This document shows, piece by piece, positions 17,781 through 27,150 of a DNA stretch of 64,000 bases. This stretch comes from Isochrysis galbana (lineage: Eukaryota; Haptophyta; Isochrysidales; Isochrysidaceae). The notes below the pieces were generated by a model that was not told the origin of the DNA, made no database searches, and worked only from the letters and a program-made list of their open reading frames with translations. The translations under genes and the position numbers were made by a program. Where the stretch lies: the NCBI GenBank assembly GCA_018136815.1, contig CM030941.1, positions 2,394,039 through 2,458,038 of the forward strand, given 5' to 3'. Position 1 is the first letter of the stretch. Each line of letters begins with the position of its first letter.

Positions 17781-19532
17781 ATGGGTGTCGACGATGAGAC
17801 TGTGCCAACCGGCGTGCCTCTCCCCGGCTTCACCATCAAGCTCAAGCCGCTGGATGGTGAATGCCTCCACTACATCAACGTATGCTCGCATGAGGCCATT
17901 GGTATGCCGCAGGATGCCAAGGACCAGCCTGTCTCAGAAGAGCATCTGGACACACATGGGATCGACAACCTGCGCGTGCCTCTGCTCGTTGGCCCTGTGC
18001 GATCGGTCACCCTCGGCGGTGGCACCTCCGAGGCCCTAGTCACGGATGTGGTGTTTTGCACATCGGTGCTCCGAATTGCCATGCAGTCGCCAGACGAGGA
18101 TGAGATAGCGACAGGTGACCCGCGGGCGCGGCGCGCTGCTGCTCATGGACGTTTCATGCGCAGCCGTCTCGTCGAGCTCGCCATCAAGAACGTCGAGGAA
18201 GAGCTGGGTGGTGCCAAGCTAGGACGCAACTTTACGCTCCCACGAGGTAATCTTGAGGGCGGAGCCAACTACAAGGGCGGGGTGGGTGACAGGCGAGCCA
18301 CGCCGATTCCAATGCTGGAGTTGAAGCGCTTACAGCAGATGAATGTAGCTCGTCGCAAGGATGAGGAGCTCGCCGCGGCTCCCGGACCATGGCGATCGAA
18401 TCGAGCCAAGGTGGGCATGAACAATAGGCCAGCGCCTAAGATTGAGGAGGTGGATAGCCAGGGGGGCACTAGTGGCAGCAACAAGCCTGTGATCAAGAAA
18501 GGTTTCTTCAAAAACGCCAAGATGTCATTGTATCCGAATGGCTCAGACGAGGGTATGCATCCAGAGGGCGCCGGTGATCCGCTTGGTTGGATGCCCAAGG
18601 GGCTTCGCAACCGTGTGGGTGTAGTGGACACGCGCACGGCGAGCGAGGAAGAGCAGCGCAAGGCCATTGCAGCGCATGCGGACAAGCCTGGCACAGGTGG
18701 GCAAAAGTTCAGCCTGGAAGTGCGTGAGATACTTGCCGATCCTGTCATGAAAGACACTCTGGCGCGTATCTCCAAGGATGCCAAGGCGGCCCACGAGGCG
18801 ATGTCGGACCCAAAAATCGAGAAGAAGCTGCGCAAGCTTGTTGATGCTGGCGTTCTGCAGCCCAGAGGGGCCGACGGTAAGAGCGTGGCCTGGCCGCCAT
18901 CATGTTCGGAGAAGGCCACCAACGACCCAGAGGCGGCAATGAAGGCAGCAATCGCGCAGATAATGCCGAGCAAGGAGGAGATTGCCAATCTCGCCAACGA
19001 GACGGACGGCAATAAGTTCATTTCAGATCTCACCTCTTTGGCTGGTATGCTTGGGCTGGGGGGTGAAGAACATACTTCTGCCGCTGGCCGTCTAAAGGCA
19101 GTGAGTGACCTATCGGTGGAGAAGGCGCAGGCGGAGACCATTGTAAGCGAGCTCGAGCAACTGAGTCAGTGTGCAAAGACAAACCCCGTGGGCACGGTGC
19201 AGGATCTACGTGAACTATCAGACAAGTTGGAGATGACGTTGCCAGTGGAGGGGGCGACAGTAGGAGATGTAGTTCGTGACTTGACCTCATCACTCGAGGA
19301 AGACGGAGACGGTGGTGTGATTCTGCGCATAGAGGTACCTGGCGCCACTTCCATCACTGGCATTGAGGTGGACATCTCAGACGAATTGTGTGTAATGCGC
19401 ACAGACGGCGGCCGTTCGCTAAGACGTAGGTGGTCGCAACCTCTCGATTCTTCCCGCGCATCCGCTAAGTTCTTGAAGAAGAGCTCCATTTTAGTGATCA
19501 AGTGCCCGGCGTATCCAGGCCATCTAGCGTAA
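17781..19532 (+). CDS. PIH1-domain protein (HSP90 co-chaperone type)
   Basis: A 583-residue single-exon gene with a clear ATG after a purine-rich leader. Residues about 10-155 match the PIH1 N-terminal domain: VPLPGFTIKLKPLDGECLHY, NVCSHEAIGMP, then LRVPLLVGPVRSV and a basic helix before residue 150. The middle is charged and disordered, with several alanine/lysine-rich helices. The C-terminal part (about 505-575) resembles a CS-type fold: GVILRIEVPGATSITGIEVD followed by SAKFLKKSSILVIKCP. PIH proteins work with HSP90 and the R2TP complex, in snoRNP/PIKK assembly or cytoplasmic preassembly of ciliary dyneins (Kintoun/DNAAF2, PIH1D3). Which PIH subtype this is cannot be settled by eye. Confidence 0.8.
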   Translation: MGVDDETVPTGVPLPGFTIKLKPLDGECLHYINVCSHEAIGMPQDAKDQPVSEEHLDTHGIDNLRVPLLVGPVRSVTLGGGTSEALVTDVVFCTSVLRIAMQSPDEDEIATGDPRARRAAAHGRFMRSRLVELAIKNVEEELGGAKLGRNFTLPRGNLEGGANYKGGVGDRRATPIPMLELKRLQQMNVARRKDEELAAAPGPWRSNRAKVGMNNRPAPKIEEVDSQGGTSGSNKPVIKKGFFKNAKMSLYPNGSDEGMHPEGAGDPLGWMPKGLRNRVGVVDTRTASEEEQRKAIAAHADKPGTGGQKFSLEVREILADPVMKDTLARISKDAKAAHEAMSDPKIEKKLRKLVDAGVLQPRGADGKSVAWPPSCSEKATNDPEAAMKAAIAQIMPSKEEIANLANETDGNKFISDLTSLAGMLGLGGEEHTSAAGRLKAVSDLSVEKAQAETIVSELEQLSQCAKTNPVGTVQDLRELSDKLEMTLPVEGATVGDVVRDLTSSLEEDGDGGVILRIEVPGATSITGIEVDISDELCVMRTDGGRSLRRRWSQPLDSSRASAKFLKKSSILVIKCPAYPGHLA

Positions 19533-21050
19533 TATGTTGCTTTTGGGGGAGGTAGAACCTGCTTGATGATGAGGGGATCATGTGCCTTCTTGATAGTCTA
19601 GATCACTGTCTCGCTCGAGCTGTATCATACGACTCTTTATAGGGAGGGACCTCGACCTCGAGAGGCAAAAAACTCGGGTTTGGGTTGAGGAGAAAAGCGT
19701 AAAAGCGTCCATTTGCCACCACCACTATGGGCACATTGGATGGCTCAACTTGCAACTTGAGTCTGTCCCATATTCGACGAAACGTGACCTAAGCCCGATA
19801 TACCCCAGCACATGTTGGGTGGTGATGATGATGAACGCTTCTCTCTCGCCTACGCACCACTCACACCATCTCCCGCTTTCATCTTTCATGAGCCCCCCCC
19901 CCCGTCCTTCTATCTCCCCCTTCCGCTCCCATAATCTTGTAATCTTCCTTTCCATATGTTGGGTGGTGAGGACTGATTTTTTTATAATATTCACGCCTCC
20001 ATAGGTCAAACTATAACAATAGTTTTTGTCGTTTCCAAAGAAGAAACGAGCTTCGCTCCGACACTTTGTTGAACGCCGTGCGCACCATCGCACATAGATG
20101 GGCAAGAGTAGCCATGGCTAGTGGCAGTAGCGGCAATAATATTCAGTTGTTTTATTATAGAGGCGCCACCCCTCGACTGGCGACTGGAGTCCGCGCTAGA
20201 GGACCAGCGTATTTGAGCGCCTGTTGCATAAAAAATTGCCTTTTAATTTACTACCTCCGTTCCAATACTGAGGTCCCGCGGCTGTGCGGCTGTATTTGTG
20301 GGAGGGTGTTTACAAGTAAATCCGCGTTGTGCCTCACGTCCCCCGGGTACCTTGGGGCGTCTCCTAGTGAGAGGGGCAGAGGAAAAATCCTCCAAAACTC
20401 AAAGGAATTTTAGAGAGGGGGCAAAAATTGCGCGCTTGGCCTTGGCGGGAATTCCCGTGCTCCCGTGGCGCGAGCCGCGAGATGGCGCGGCTGAAGGTGG
20501 TTGAACCGCCGCAGCATGGCAAGCGCACCGGTGGGACTACCGGGCCGTGCTCGAAGCGCGGCAGGCAAGAGACACCAATGCAGCCTCCTGCACCGCGTGA
20601 TGCAAGACGGTTGTGACGGAATACGGAATACCAGATACCCGGGGATAGGGGGGGGCGAGGGCCAAGCCCCCCTCAACCCCCCAAAATATGCATCAAATAT
20701 GCAAAATATGCAGAGATATGCAAAATCACCGAAAAAGGGCCAAAATATGCAAAACATATCTTGCATATTTTTATCTGGGCCTAGCTCCAGCTGCCCTCTG
20801 GCGACTGGCGACCCCTGGAGGCTCCTGGTGTTGTATTCAGGCCTCTTGGCATGAATATTTCGGCATGAGCGCGTGCCTTCTTCGTTATATATCGTCTTCT
20901 ATGTTCGTCGTGGTCACGCAAGGCGTGCAGATTCGGATTCTCCTTGGGCTCCAGTCCTGGTCCGCCGTCCGCCGATCTTCGTCTCGAAATTCGAAGATTT
21001 GAGTTTTATTTTTAACGTTACGGTAATTGTCCACGCGTTTAAGGTAAAAA
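19533..21050. other. Gene-free, repeat-rich stretch
   Basis: 19731-19793 repeats 3661-3717. An isolated LINE-type hairpin lies at 20008-20025. The block 20031-20064 (GAAACGAGCTTCGCTCCGAC) recurs at 22028-22063. 20690-20770 has many ATATGCAAAA units. Open frames overlap on both strands without domains. Confidence 0.5.
20008..20025 (-). repeat. Solitary copy of the LINE 5' hairpin
   Basis: Read on the minus strand it is AAACTAT-TGTT-ATAGTTT, as at the 5' ends of LINE copies 1, 2 and 4. The ORF1 start that should follow is not there: the sequence continues GACCTATGGAGGCG, not TAGCGATGGAGCG. Confidence 0.5.
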
Positions 21051-21169
21051 ATGCAGGTAACAGAACTGGCCCCCCCTCTGCATTCCCTCCCTCCCCTTCT
21101 GCGGTTCCCTCCCCTTCTGCAGTTCCCCCCTCCCTTCGCAGTCCCCCCCCCCTCTCTCTATTCTCTGCG

Positions 21170-21500
21170 TTTCCCTTCTCTATTCCTTGCGTTTCCCGGG
21201 GCAAGCCGGGAAAGATACGTGAATGTGAGGGAAAGTTGGGTCAGTGTTGTGATTTCACCCTCTCTGCAGTCTTCCCCCCCCTCCTCTCCATCCCCTGTTT
21301 TCCCGGGCCAAGCCGGGAAAAATACGTGAATGCGAGGGAGAATTGGGTCAGTGTTGTGATTCCTCCCCTCCGCAGTTCCCTCCCCCCTTTCCGCAGCTCT
21401 CCTCCCTCCCCTCTCTCCATTCCCTGATTTTCCCGGGCCAAGCCGGGAAAAATACGTGAATGTGAGGGAGAGTTGGGTCAGTGATGGGATTTCACCCCCC
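21170..21500 (+). repeat. Tandem repeat of about 105-132 bp with a pyrimidine-rich half
   Basis: GGCAAGCCGGGAAAGATACG or GGCCAAGCCGGGAAAAATACG followed by TGAATGTGAGGGAGAGTTGG occurs at about 21197, 21302 and 21434, each followed by a poly-C/T stretch. A single relative lies at 25888-25960 and a weaker one at 24978-25030. Confidence 0.75.
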
Positions 21501-22584
21501 TCGGCAGTCCCCCCCCCCCCCCCCCTCCGCTGCTCCCCTCCCCCCCCCCCTCCGCTGCCCCCCCCCTCCGCAAATTTCCTTCCCCCCTCCGCCGCCCCCC
21601 CCTCTGCGCGCCGAGACGGCGGTTCTCTTCCTTCCGCGTCCGCGCGTTGAGACGCCGTGTTCTCTCCCCCCCCCCCCCCCCGCGCGAAAGTCCCCCAGCG
21701 CGTCCCTCAGCGTTCCCCAGCGTCCCTCAGCGTCTCCCAGCGTCCCTCAGCGTCTCCCAGCGTCTCCCAGCGTCCCTCAGCGCCCCTCCGCGTCCTTTAG
21801 CGGTGTCCTTCAGCGGTGTCCCGCAGCGCGTCCTTCAGCGTCCTTCAGCGTCCTTCAGCGTCCTTCAGCGCCGCCCCGCAGCGCGTCCTTCAGCCCCTCG
21901 GTTTCGCGTTCCGTGCCACTCTCCCGTCCATTTCACATGCCCGTCATTTGCCCTCCCCGTTCTCCCGATGAGCCCGTTCCGGCCTCACCGGATGAACCGT
22001 GCGCCGCTGCCGGTGCGCCTTCGCGACTCGTTTCCCAAGAGGAAACGAGCTTCGCTCCGACACCTGGAGGCCAGCTCGGGGGGCAGAGGAGGCTGGGGCT
22101 GGGCCCTGGCCTCCCCTGCTTCTCCCTCGCCGGCGCTCCTGAGCCTTTGGGGCCCCCACGCTGCACTTGTCTGCATATCAACCAGGAGGGAGGAGGGGGG
22201 GGTTGGAGCAATGGGCTGGCCACGACTGGCGTTGGCGCAAGACGGGAGAATGGGGCGAGCCTGTGGGGAAGGAAGTGGGTCAGTAGGGCAGTGTGCTCCT
22301 GGCAAGCCATCAGGCATGCCAGGAGGATGAGTGGTTCCTCCCCCATGGCAGGGGAGGAGTGGAGAGAGGGGGGGGGGGCTCGTGCCCCCCATGGGTCAAC
22401 CAAGTATAAACTTAGTTACCTGTTGCATAAAATAAGAAATAAGATTGGTTGTGTCACATGGGATGGTTAGCCCCCCCACCCCACCTCCACCCATAGAAGA
22501 CTTGGACACAGCCAGAAGGTAGGTGAAATACCACTTCAAAAGCCCTCTATTTCTAGTTTAGACTTAGCGCTTAGCGGCCAGCGG
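21500..22584. other. Poly-C/T low complexity, CAGCG short tandem repeat, and GC-rich unique DNA
   Basis: 21500-21690 is almost pure C/T. 21700-21900 is a short tandem repeat of about 10 bases (CAGCGTCCCT and CAGCGTCCTT). The long frames over these are compositional artefacts. 22028-22063 repeats 20031-20064 and contains an inverted GTTTCC/GGAAAC pair. 22380-22420 (CAAGTATAAACTTAGTT) resembles 26330-26350. 22585-23103 holds only an unconvincing minus-strand frame. Confidence 0.5.
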
Positions 22585-23113
22585 TCAACAGGTACTCATC
22601 TGTATGCAAGGATAGGAGTCTGCAGCTATTTGCGAGACACCTCTGAGGGAGCATCCACTTGAACGCGAGAAAGGACAGAATGCCAACGCGTTGCAGTGAG
22701 TCAAGGATTGTTCAATCGCATGCATGCCCAAAAGCTTCAACCATAAAATGTGTGGTTGGATTGACCAGCCCAAATCAAAGTGCGAACACCTCACAACGAT
22801 GACACCCTTCACATTGAAGTCACCGAGGCTCTGATTCTGCAGCAGTCGGAGGAAAGAAACGATCCCGGAATTCGACCAGGGGAAGAAAACTACAGGCCAA
22901 TGTGCAGATGCATAGCGTGGACAGCTCGAGGGGCCAGAGATTCTGACGCAGCCGTTGAAGCATGCGTCACACACTGGCACACCGCCCAATTCCAAAGCAA
23001 TCGTTCCTTGCCTCCATCCTTCAAGTACATCCATGCAGGAATTCAACCCAAATGCGCACCTCCCTACGTTCACAGTCGAGGCCTGATTAGCGTGCTGCAG
23101 CACCGCCGACCTC

Positions 23114-23338
23114 TCAGTGAGTTCTATCAGAGACAGCAGACCCCACTGGCACTGCCGCCACTTTGTTGACTGTCTGTCTGTCCAGCATACGGTTCATCGT
23201 GTACATCAAGAAGATGGAAGCAGAGATAAGGAGTGCGACCATCACAAAAGGCCGCCTCGACTCGCGCAGCAACTGCGCGCTGGCGCCGAGCACGACCATC
23301 GCAAGCAGGATGCCGAACATCATCGCCTCGGGCTCCAT
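23114..23338 (-). CDS. Small protein with two predicted membrane segments, 74 residues
   Basis: The frame starts MEPEAMMFGILLAMVVLGAS, the first hydrophobic helix, followed by a basic linker (RESRRP) and a second helix (FVMVALLISASIFLMYTM), then a polar tail ending in SDRTH. Codon usage is strongly G/C-ending in the first half, as in the clear host genes. The helix-loop-helix form is seen in small subunits of membrane complexes (oligosaccharyltransferase, signal peptidase, V-ATPase accessory proteins), but I see no diagnostic motif. Downstream or upstream exons cannot be excluded. No neighbours suggest a role. Confidence 0.5.
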   Translation of the reverse strand: MEPEAMMFGILLAMVVLGASAQLLRESRRPFVMVALLISASIFLMYTMNRMLDRQTVNKVAAVPVGSAVSDRTH

Positions 23339-23399
23339 CGCCGGCCGGCGGTGCCGAGCACACCACCTCCAGTGATAAAAAGGTGTTGAGAGAACTCGG

Positions 23400-23821
23400 A
23401 GTTCGAACTCGAGTGAAGAGAAGTACTGAGGGCCGGTCTACGCGACCGCCGATCGTGAATCGAGACCCTGAGGCTCAGTCTACGCGACTTCTCTTGTCCG
23501 TAGGGGTCCTTATTTCCAGGGTCTCCAAAAGAGAAAATAAGGATCTCCAAAACGCGAGTCGCAAAAACTGGAAAGAACGCCCGCCAGGTCTTTATTCTGC
23601 GCGTCGCCTTCACGCGCCGCGCTCGCAGGAACTTTCTCTCTCCCGGGAGAGAGGGAGAGAGCGGCGGCGTCACTCGTGGGCCGGCCGCGGCGGCCTGCGC
23701 TCATGTACCCTGAGCTCGCGAGGCCGCCGCTGCTCCGTTGTGCGGCGTCGGGGGGAGGGTTGGTTCTCAGTCACCCCTGCCGCGCACGGAAAACGCAGCG
23801 CGGTGTTGTCCGCGAGCGATG
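23400..23821. other. Gene-free GC-rich stretch upstream of the small membrane protein gene
   Basis: Contains two near-copies of GTCTACGCGAC (about 23437 and 23478), a GTCCTTATTTCCAGGGTCTCC segment echoed in reverse sense at 23535-23555, and an inverted TCTCTCCCGGGAGAGA palindrome near 23637-23652. Likely promoter or 5' region of 23114-23338 plus unknown sequence. Confidence 0.35.
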
Positions 23822-24001
23822 GGGCAGGAGGTCTCGAAGTGGGTCGCGGCCGAGGTGGCGGCTGAGCGCATGAGCGATCGGCAAGGGGCTGTGGAGCTGG
23901 CGTTGCCAAGGAGAACGACGCACGTTGAACAACAGCGGATGCGCACGCGCGCACGCACGAGATGCGCCGACAGAACGGCGGTCGCGCGGCGGATGAGGTG
24001 A
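23822..24001 (+). CDS. Doubtful small ORF (MGQEVSKW start)
   Basis: A charged 59-residue frame starting MGQEVSKWVAAEVAAERMSD. A second frame from 23962 (MRRQNGGRAADEVKMKRATA, then AAEEMQRKAEEGVMQEHLRR) continues the same alanine/glutamate/arginine helical style, as if one small gene were split by an intron or a frameshift. No canonical splice pair could be found. The glycine after methionine would suit N-myristoylation, but that is speculative. Confidence 0.25.
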   Translation, partial: GQEVSKWVAAEVAAERMSDRQGAVELALPRRTTHVEQQRMRTRARTRCADRTAVARRMR

Positions 24002-24009
24002 AGATGAAG

Positions 24010-27000
24010 CGGGCAACCGCAGCGGAGGAGATGCAGCGCAAGGCGGAGGAGGGCGTCATGCAGGAGCACCTGCGGCGCGCTCTCCGCGCAGATCATAAAG
24101 TGGATGAGTGTGGGGTGCAGTTGCATGGCACAGAAACCTGCATGAAGCGCGTCTCGGGGGGGCAGGCCCATGCGTGTTCTTGGTTGTCGGCCCATGTCCA
24201 TCATGTCTCATGTCTGCATGCATTTGTGGAGTTTCCGAAGTGTGCCGCCTTACATACCATGGCAAACCTCTTGATCGTCCCTTTCATAACATATTCGCTA
24301 TTGAAGTGCGCGTTGTAGAAGTGTATTCTGCAAAAGTCGGTTAAGATGTATCTCCAGGCTAACAGGTAACACGTGTACGTGTAGTGAATAGTATTTCGAG
24401 GGAGTGTCAAGTGTCAACTACACTTGGTTGGTATGTGATGAATCTCCTCGCCGTGAGGCCCACGGAGCAATTGCCCACAGGACTTTTCTCAACTGACTCA
24501 AATGTATTGACTTTTACTTTCGCTTAGGATTCAAGCTTGCAGGCAGGGGAGGTCGACCTGCGTTACGCACGCATTCGATAAAAAAACATCTGAAGATTCG
24601 GGGCTAACACCTACTAGCCTACTAGCTACTAGGCAGTTTCTACCTCTCCTCCGACATCGACCTTATGTCCCTTCCCTCATACTCTTCGCCTTTCCCCCCT
24701 CATTCCCTTTTCTTCGGTTTTGGGGGTCTAGCCCAGGTGTACTACCTTGGGGCCCGGTTCCGAGCATGGTTTCTGGGCAGGCCTTTGGTTGCTTGCGGTC
24801 CTGTGCTCCCTCTGCTTCGTGGTGTCCGGCTCTTGTCTCCGTCGCTGCACGTCCGTTGTGAGCGTTCCTTTGTCGGTTCTCTCGTGTGACTTTCATCTCA
24901 GTCGCCGTCGGCTCTTTCGTCGCATCGTCGCTCTCCTGTCGGCTTTCTCTTCCTTGTTTCCTTCCTTCTGTGTCTTCCCCGCCCAAGTGGGGAAAGATAC
25001 GTTAGTGTGGGGGAATGTTGGGTGAAAGTCAAGTGTGCGTGTCTCGGATTGTTGTCGGACTAGTCGGATTGGTACCCTGTCGGCCCCTGTCGCCCTCGTT
25101 CCTCGCCCCAGTCTCTCCTCGCTCCCTCGTTCTCGCTCTCGCTTCTCGCTCTCGTCGTAACAAGCAATCTTACAACACCAATCAATCCAGTCACTCGCCC
25201 ACTCACACTCGCTATCCGCTATGTCCGGCCCGTCGTCCCGCTCGTCCTTGCCACTGCCCGCCATCCATCCTCCCGCCATTGAGGTGGATCAGCCCGTCCA
25301 ACCCGTAAGACCCGTAACCGGTTTACCAGATATCCAGATAATAGGTATCTTTGCCTATTAAGTAGACGGATCCAGGTATCCAGATAGGGCTCGTGCGCCG
25401 CGCTACCAGGCAGCCAGATATCCAGATAGTAAATCCTGGCATACCAAATACTTCCAGGTACCCGGGTATCCGTCATATATCCAGATACCGTTGCAGAGAA
25501 TCGCCTCAATTCGATCTCTCTCGCTCCGTTCCCCTTCATTTGGTATTCTTCAATGAAACTCCTGTTTTCGTATGACAACGGACATCTGTCTCCGCGCGCT
25601 GTGGTGTTTGCTTGTATTATGGATCGAGAGGGAGAGGGCGAGTAGCTACTGACGTCATGTAATTCCATAAAACATCATACTTATTCATGTAATCACAAGG
25701 GAGTGAGCGGAGAGCCGAGGGGGACACGCAGCCGTCGACGGCGGTCTTGCGACTTGCGAGTTGAGATGGTTACCATGAGAAAGTTAACCATGAGAAAATG
25801 GACGTCGGTAATTCTCTCTTCCCCCCCCCCTCCCCCCCCCCCTCCCCTCGCGCTCCGACCCCCCCCCCTCTCTTCTCCATTCCCTGTGTTTCCCGGGCCA
25901 AGCCGAGAAAGATACGTGAATGTGAGGGAGAATTAGGTCAGTGTTGTGATTCTCCCGTCCCCCCTCCGCAGTTCCCCCCCACCCCCTCTCCGCTTCTCCC
26001 CCTCCGCAGTTCCCCCCCCCCCCCCCCGCCTTCCCTCCCCCCTCCCCCCCCCCCCCCCTCTCTCCCCCCCCCCCCCCGCTGGCCTTGGGTGCCACCCAGA
26101 GTCCCCTGTCTGCCTGGCGACCAGGGGTGGGGGGGGAGTCAGTACGAGAGCAGGCCCATGCGGGCCTGGGAGTGCGGCTCGCGACCCGCGCCCACTGGGG
26201 GTCTGGGTTGTTGTGATGAATGCCCTGCTCATGCCAGAAGGCAGAGCTTAGAGCTTGGGGTTGACCGACAGGCCCCCCGGAGGGGAATTGGTGCCTGAGA
26301 GGGGGGACGCGAGGCGCCCCCCCATGCTGAACTAAGTATAAATTTAGTTCGAGAATGCCGACAAGAGAGCGACGATGCGACGGACCATCCGAAGGCGAAT
26401 CGACAGTTACACGGGAAGAATTAGTAGAAGGTAAGGAGGGAATCGTAGCTAGAGCTAGAAAACTCCCTTGTCCCTTGTTAAATGAAAATGCTGATGAACG
26501 AAAGCAACCCCTGCGCTTGGGGAAAGCCCTCCCCAGCCCCTCGACGGCGAACACCTACAATGAGGACGAGGGCTAGCGCGGGGGAGAGGGAAGCGCGCGG
26601 AACTATCGCGAGAACAAGGAGGGGTTCAGGCGGCGGTGTTGTGCAAGGAGGCAAGCGCGCACGACAGGCAAGACAGCCAGGAGGAAACGCGGCGGGGTTA
26701 TGGAAAGAGCGCGGGTCGGTCGGTCAGTCCTTATAACCGTAGAGGGTCGATCGCGGATGCGACATACCCTCCCCGACAGTCAAAGTTGCTTACAATAGTA
26801 TACCAGAATAGAAAATAGACGGGGGGAGTGCGACACAGTGTGAAAAAAAAGGAACCTCAAGTTGCACCTTCTCGGAACGCGACCTTGGACCTTGGCGAGG
26901 GCCGCGAGAGGTGGGCGGGCGAGCGGATAGGGATGGGGGGAGGGTCTCTCCACCCTCGTCTCAGGGAGAGGATAAGAGATATACCCTGTTCGTGAGGGGT

Positions 27001-27150
27001 ATCGGTCAAAACAACCGAACTTGAGGTAGCGGCCTCTCATCCACCCCGAACCAAAAAAGTCCAACTCGGCACGCGAACCCAAATATACGAATTTGATGTA
27101 CATTCCATGCACATATCGGATGTACATTCCATGCACAAATCTTCCGCGCG
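24010..27150. other. Long gene-free, repeat-rich stretch
   Basis: Contains, in order: a copy of the poly(T)-ended retroposon family at about 24580-24900 (listed separately), degenerate ATCCAGATA units (25318-25510), C/T low complexity (25815-26080) including one copy of the CAAGCCGAGAAAGATACG repeat, a block at 26787-26890 resembling 15360-15450, and two copies of GATGTACATTCCATGCACA at about 27093 and 27118. Frames are short or low complexity. Confidence 0.45.
24580..24900 (-). mobile_element. Relative of the poly(T)-ended retroposon
   Basis: AAAAAAACATCTGAAGATTC at 24581-24600 followed by GGGGCTAACACCTACTAG matches the complement of the retroposon end at 36466-36500. Similarity continues through TTTCTTCGGTTTTGGGGGTC and TCTGGGCAGGCCT up to about 24785, then fades. 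No target-site duplication was found. Confidence 0.6.

Noticed and set aside
18269-19141. Minus-strand 290-codon ORF opposite the PIH1 gene
   Set aside because: Shadow of a real GC-rich coding region; no domain.
21481-22470. Long ORFs rich in P, S and A
   Set aside because: Built from C/T low complexity and the CAGCG short tandem repeat.
22585-23103. Minus-strand 172-codon ORF
   Set aside because: Cysteine-rich, with mixed codon use and no motif; overlapped by a plus-strand frame of similar quality.
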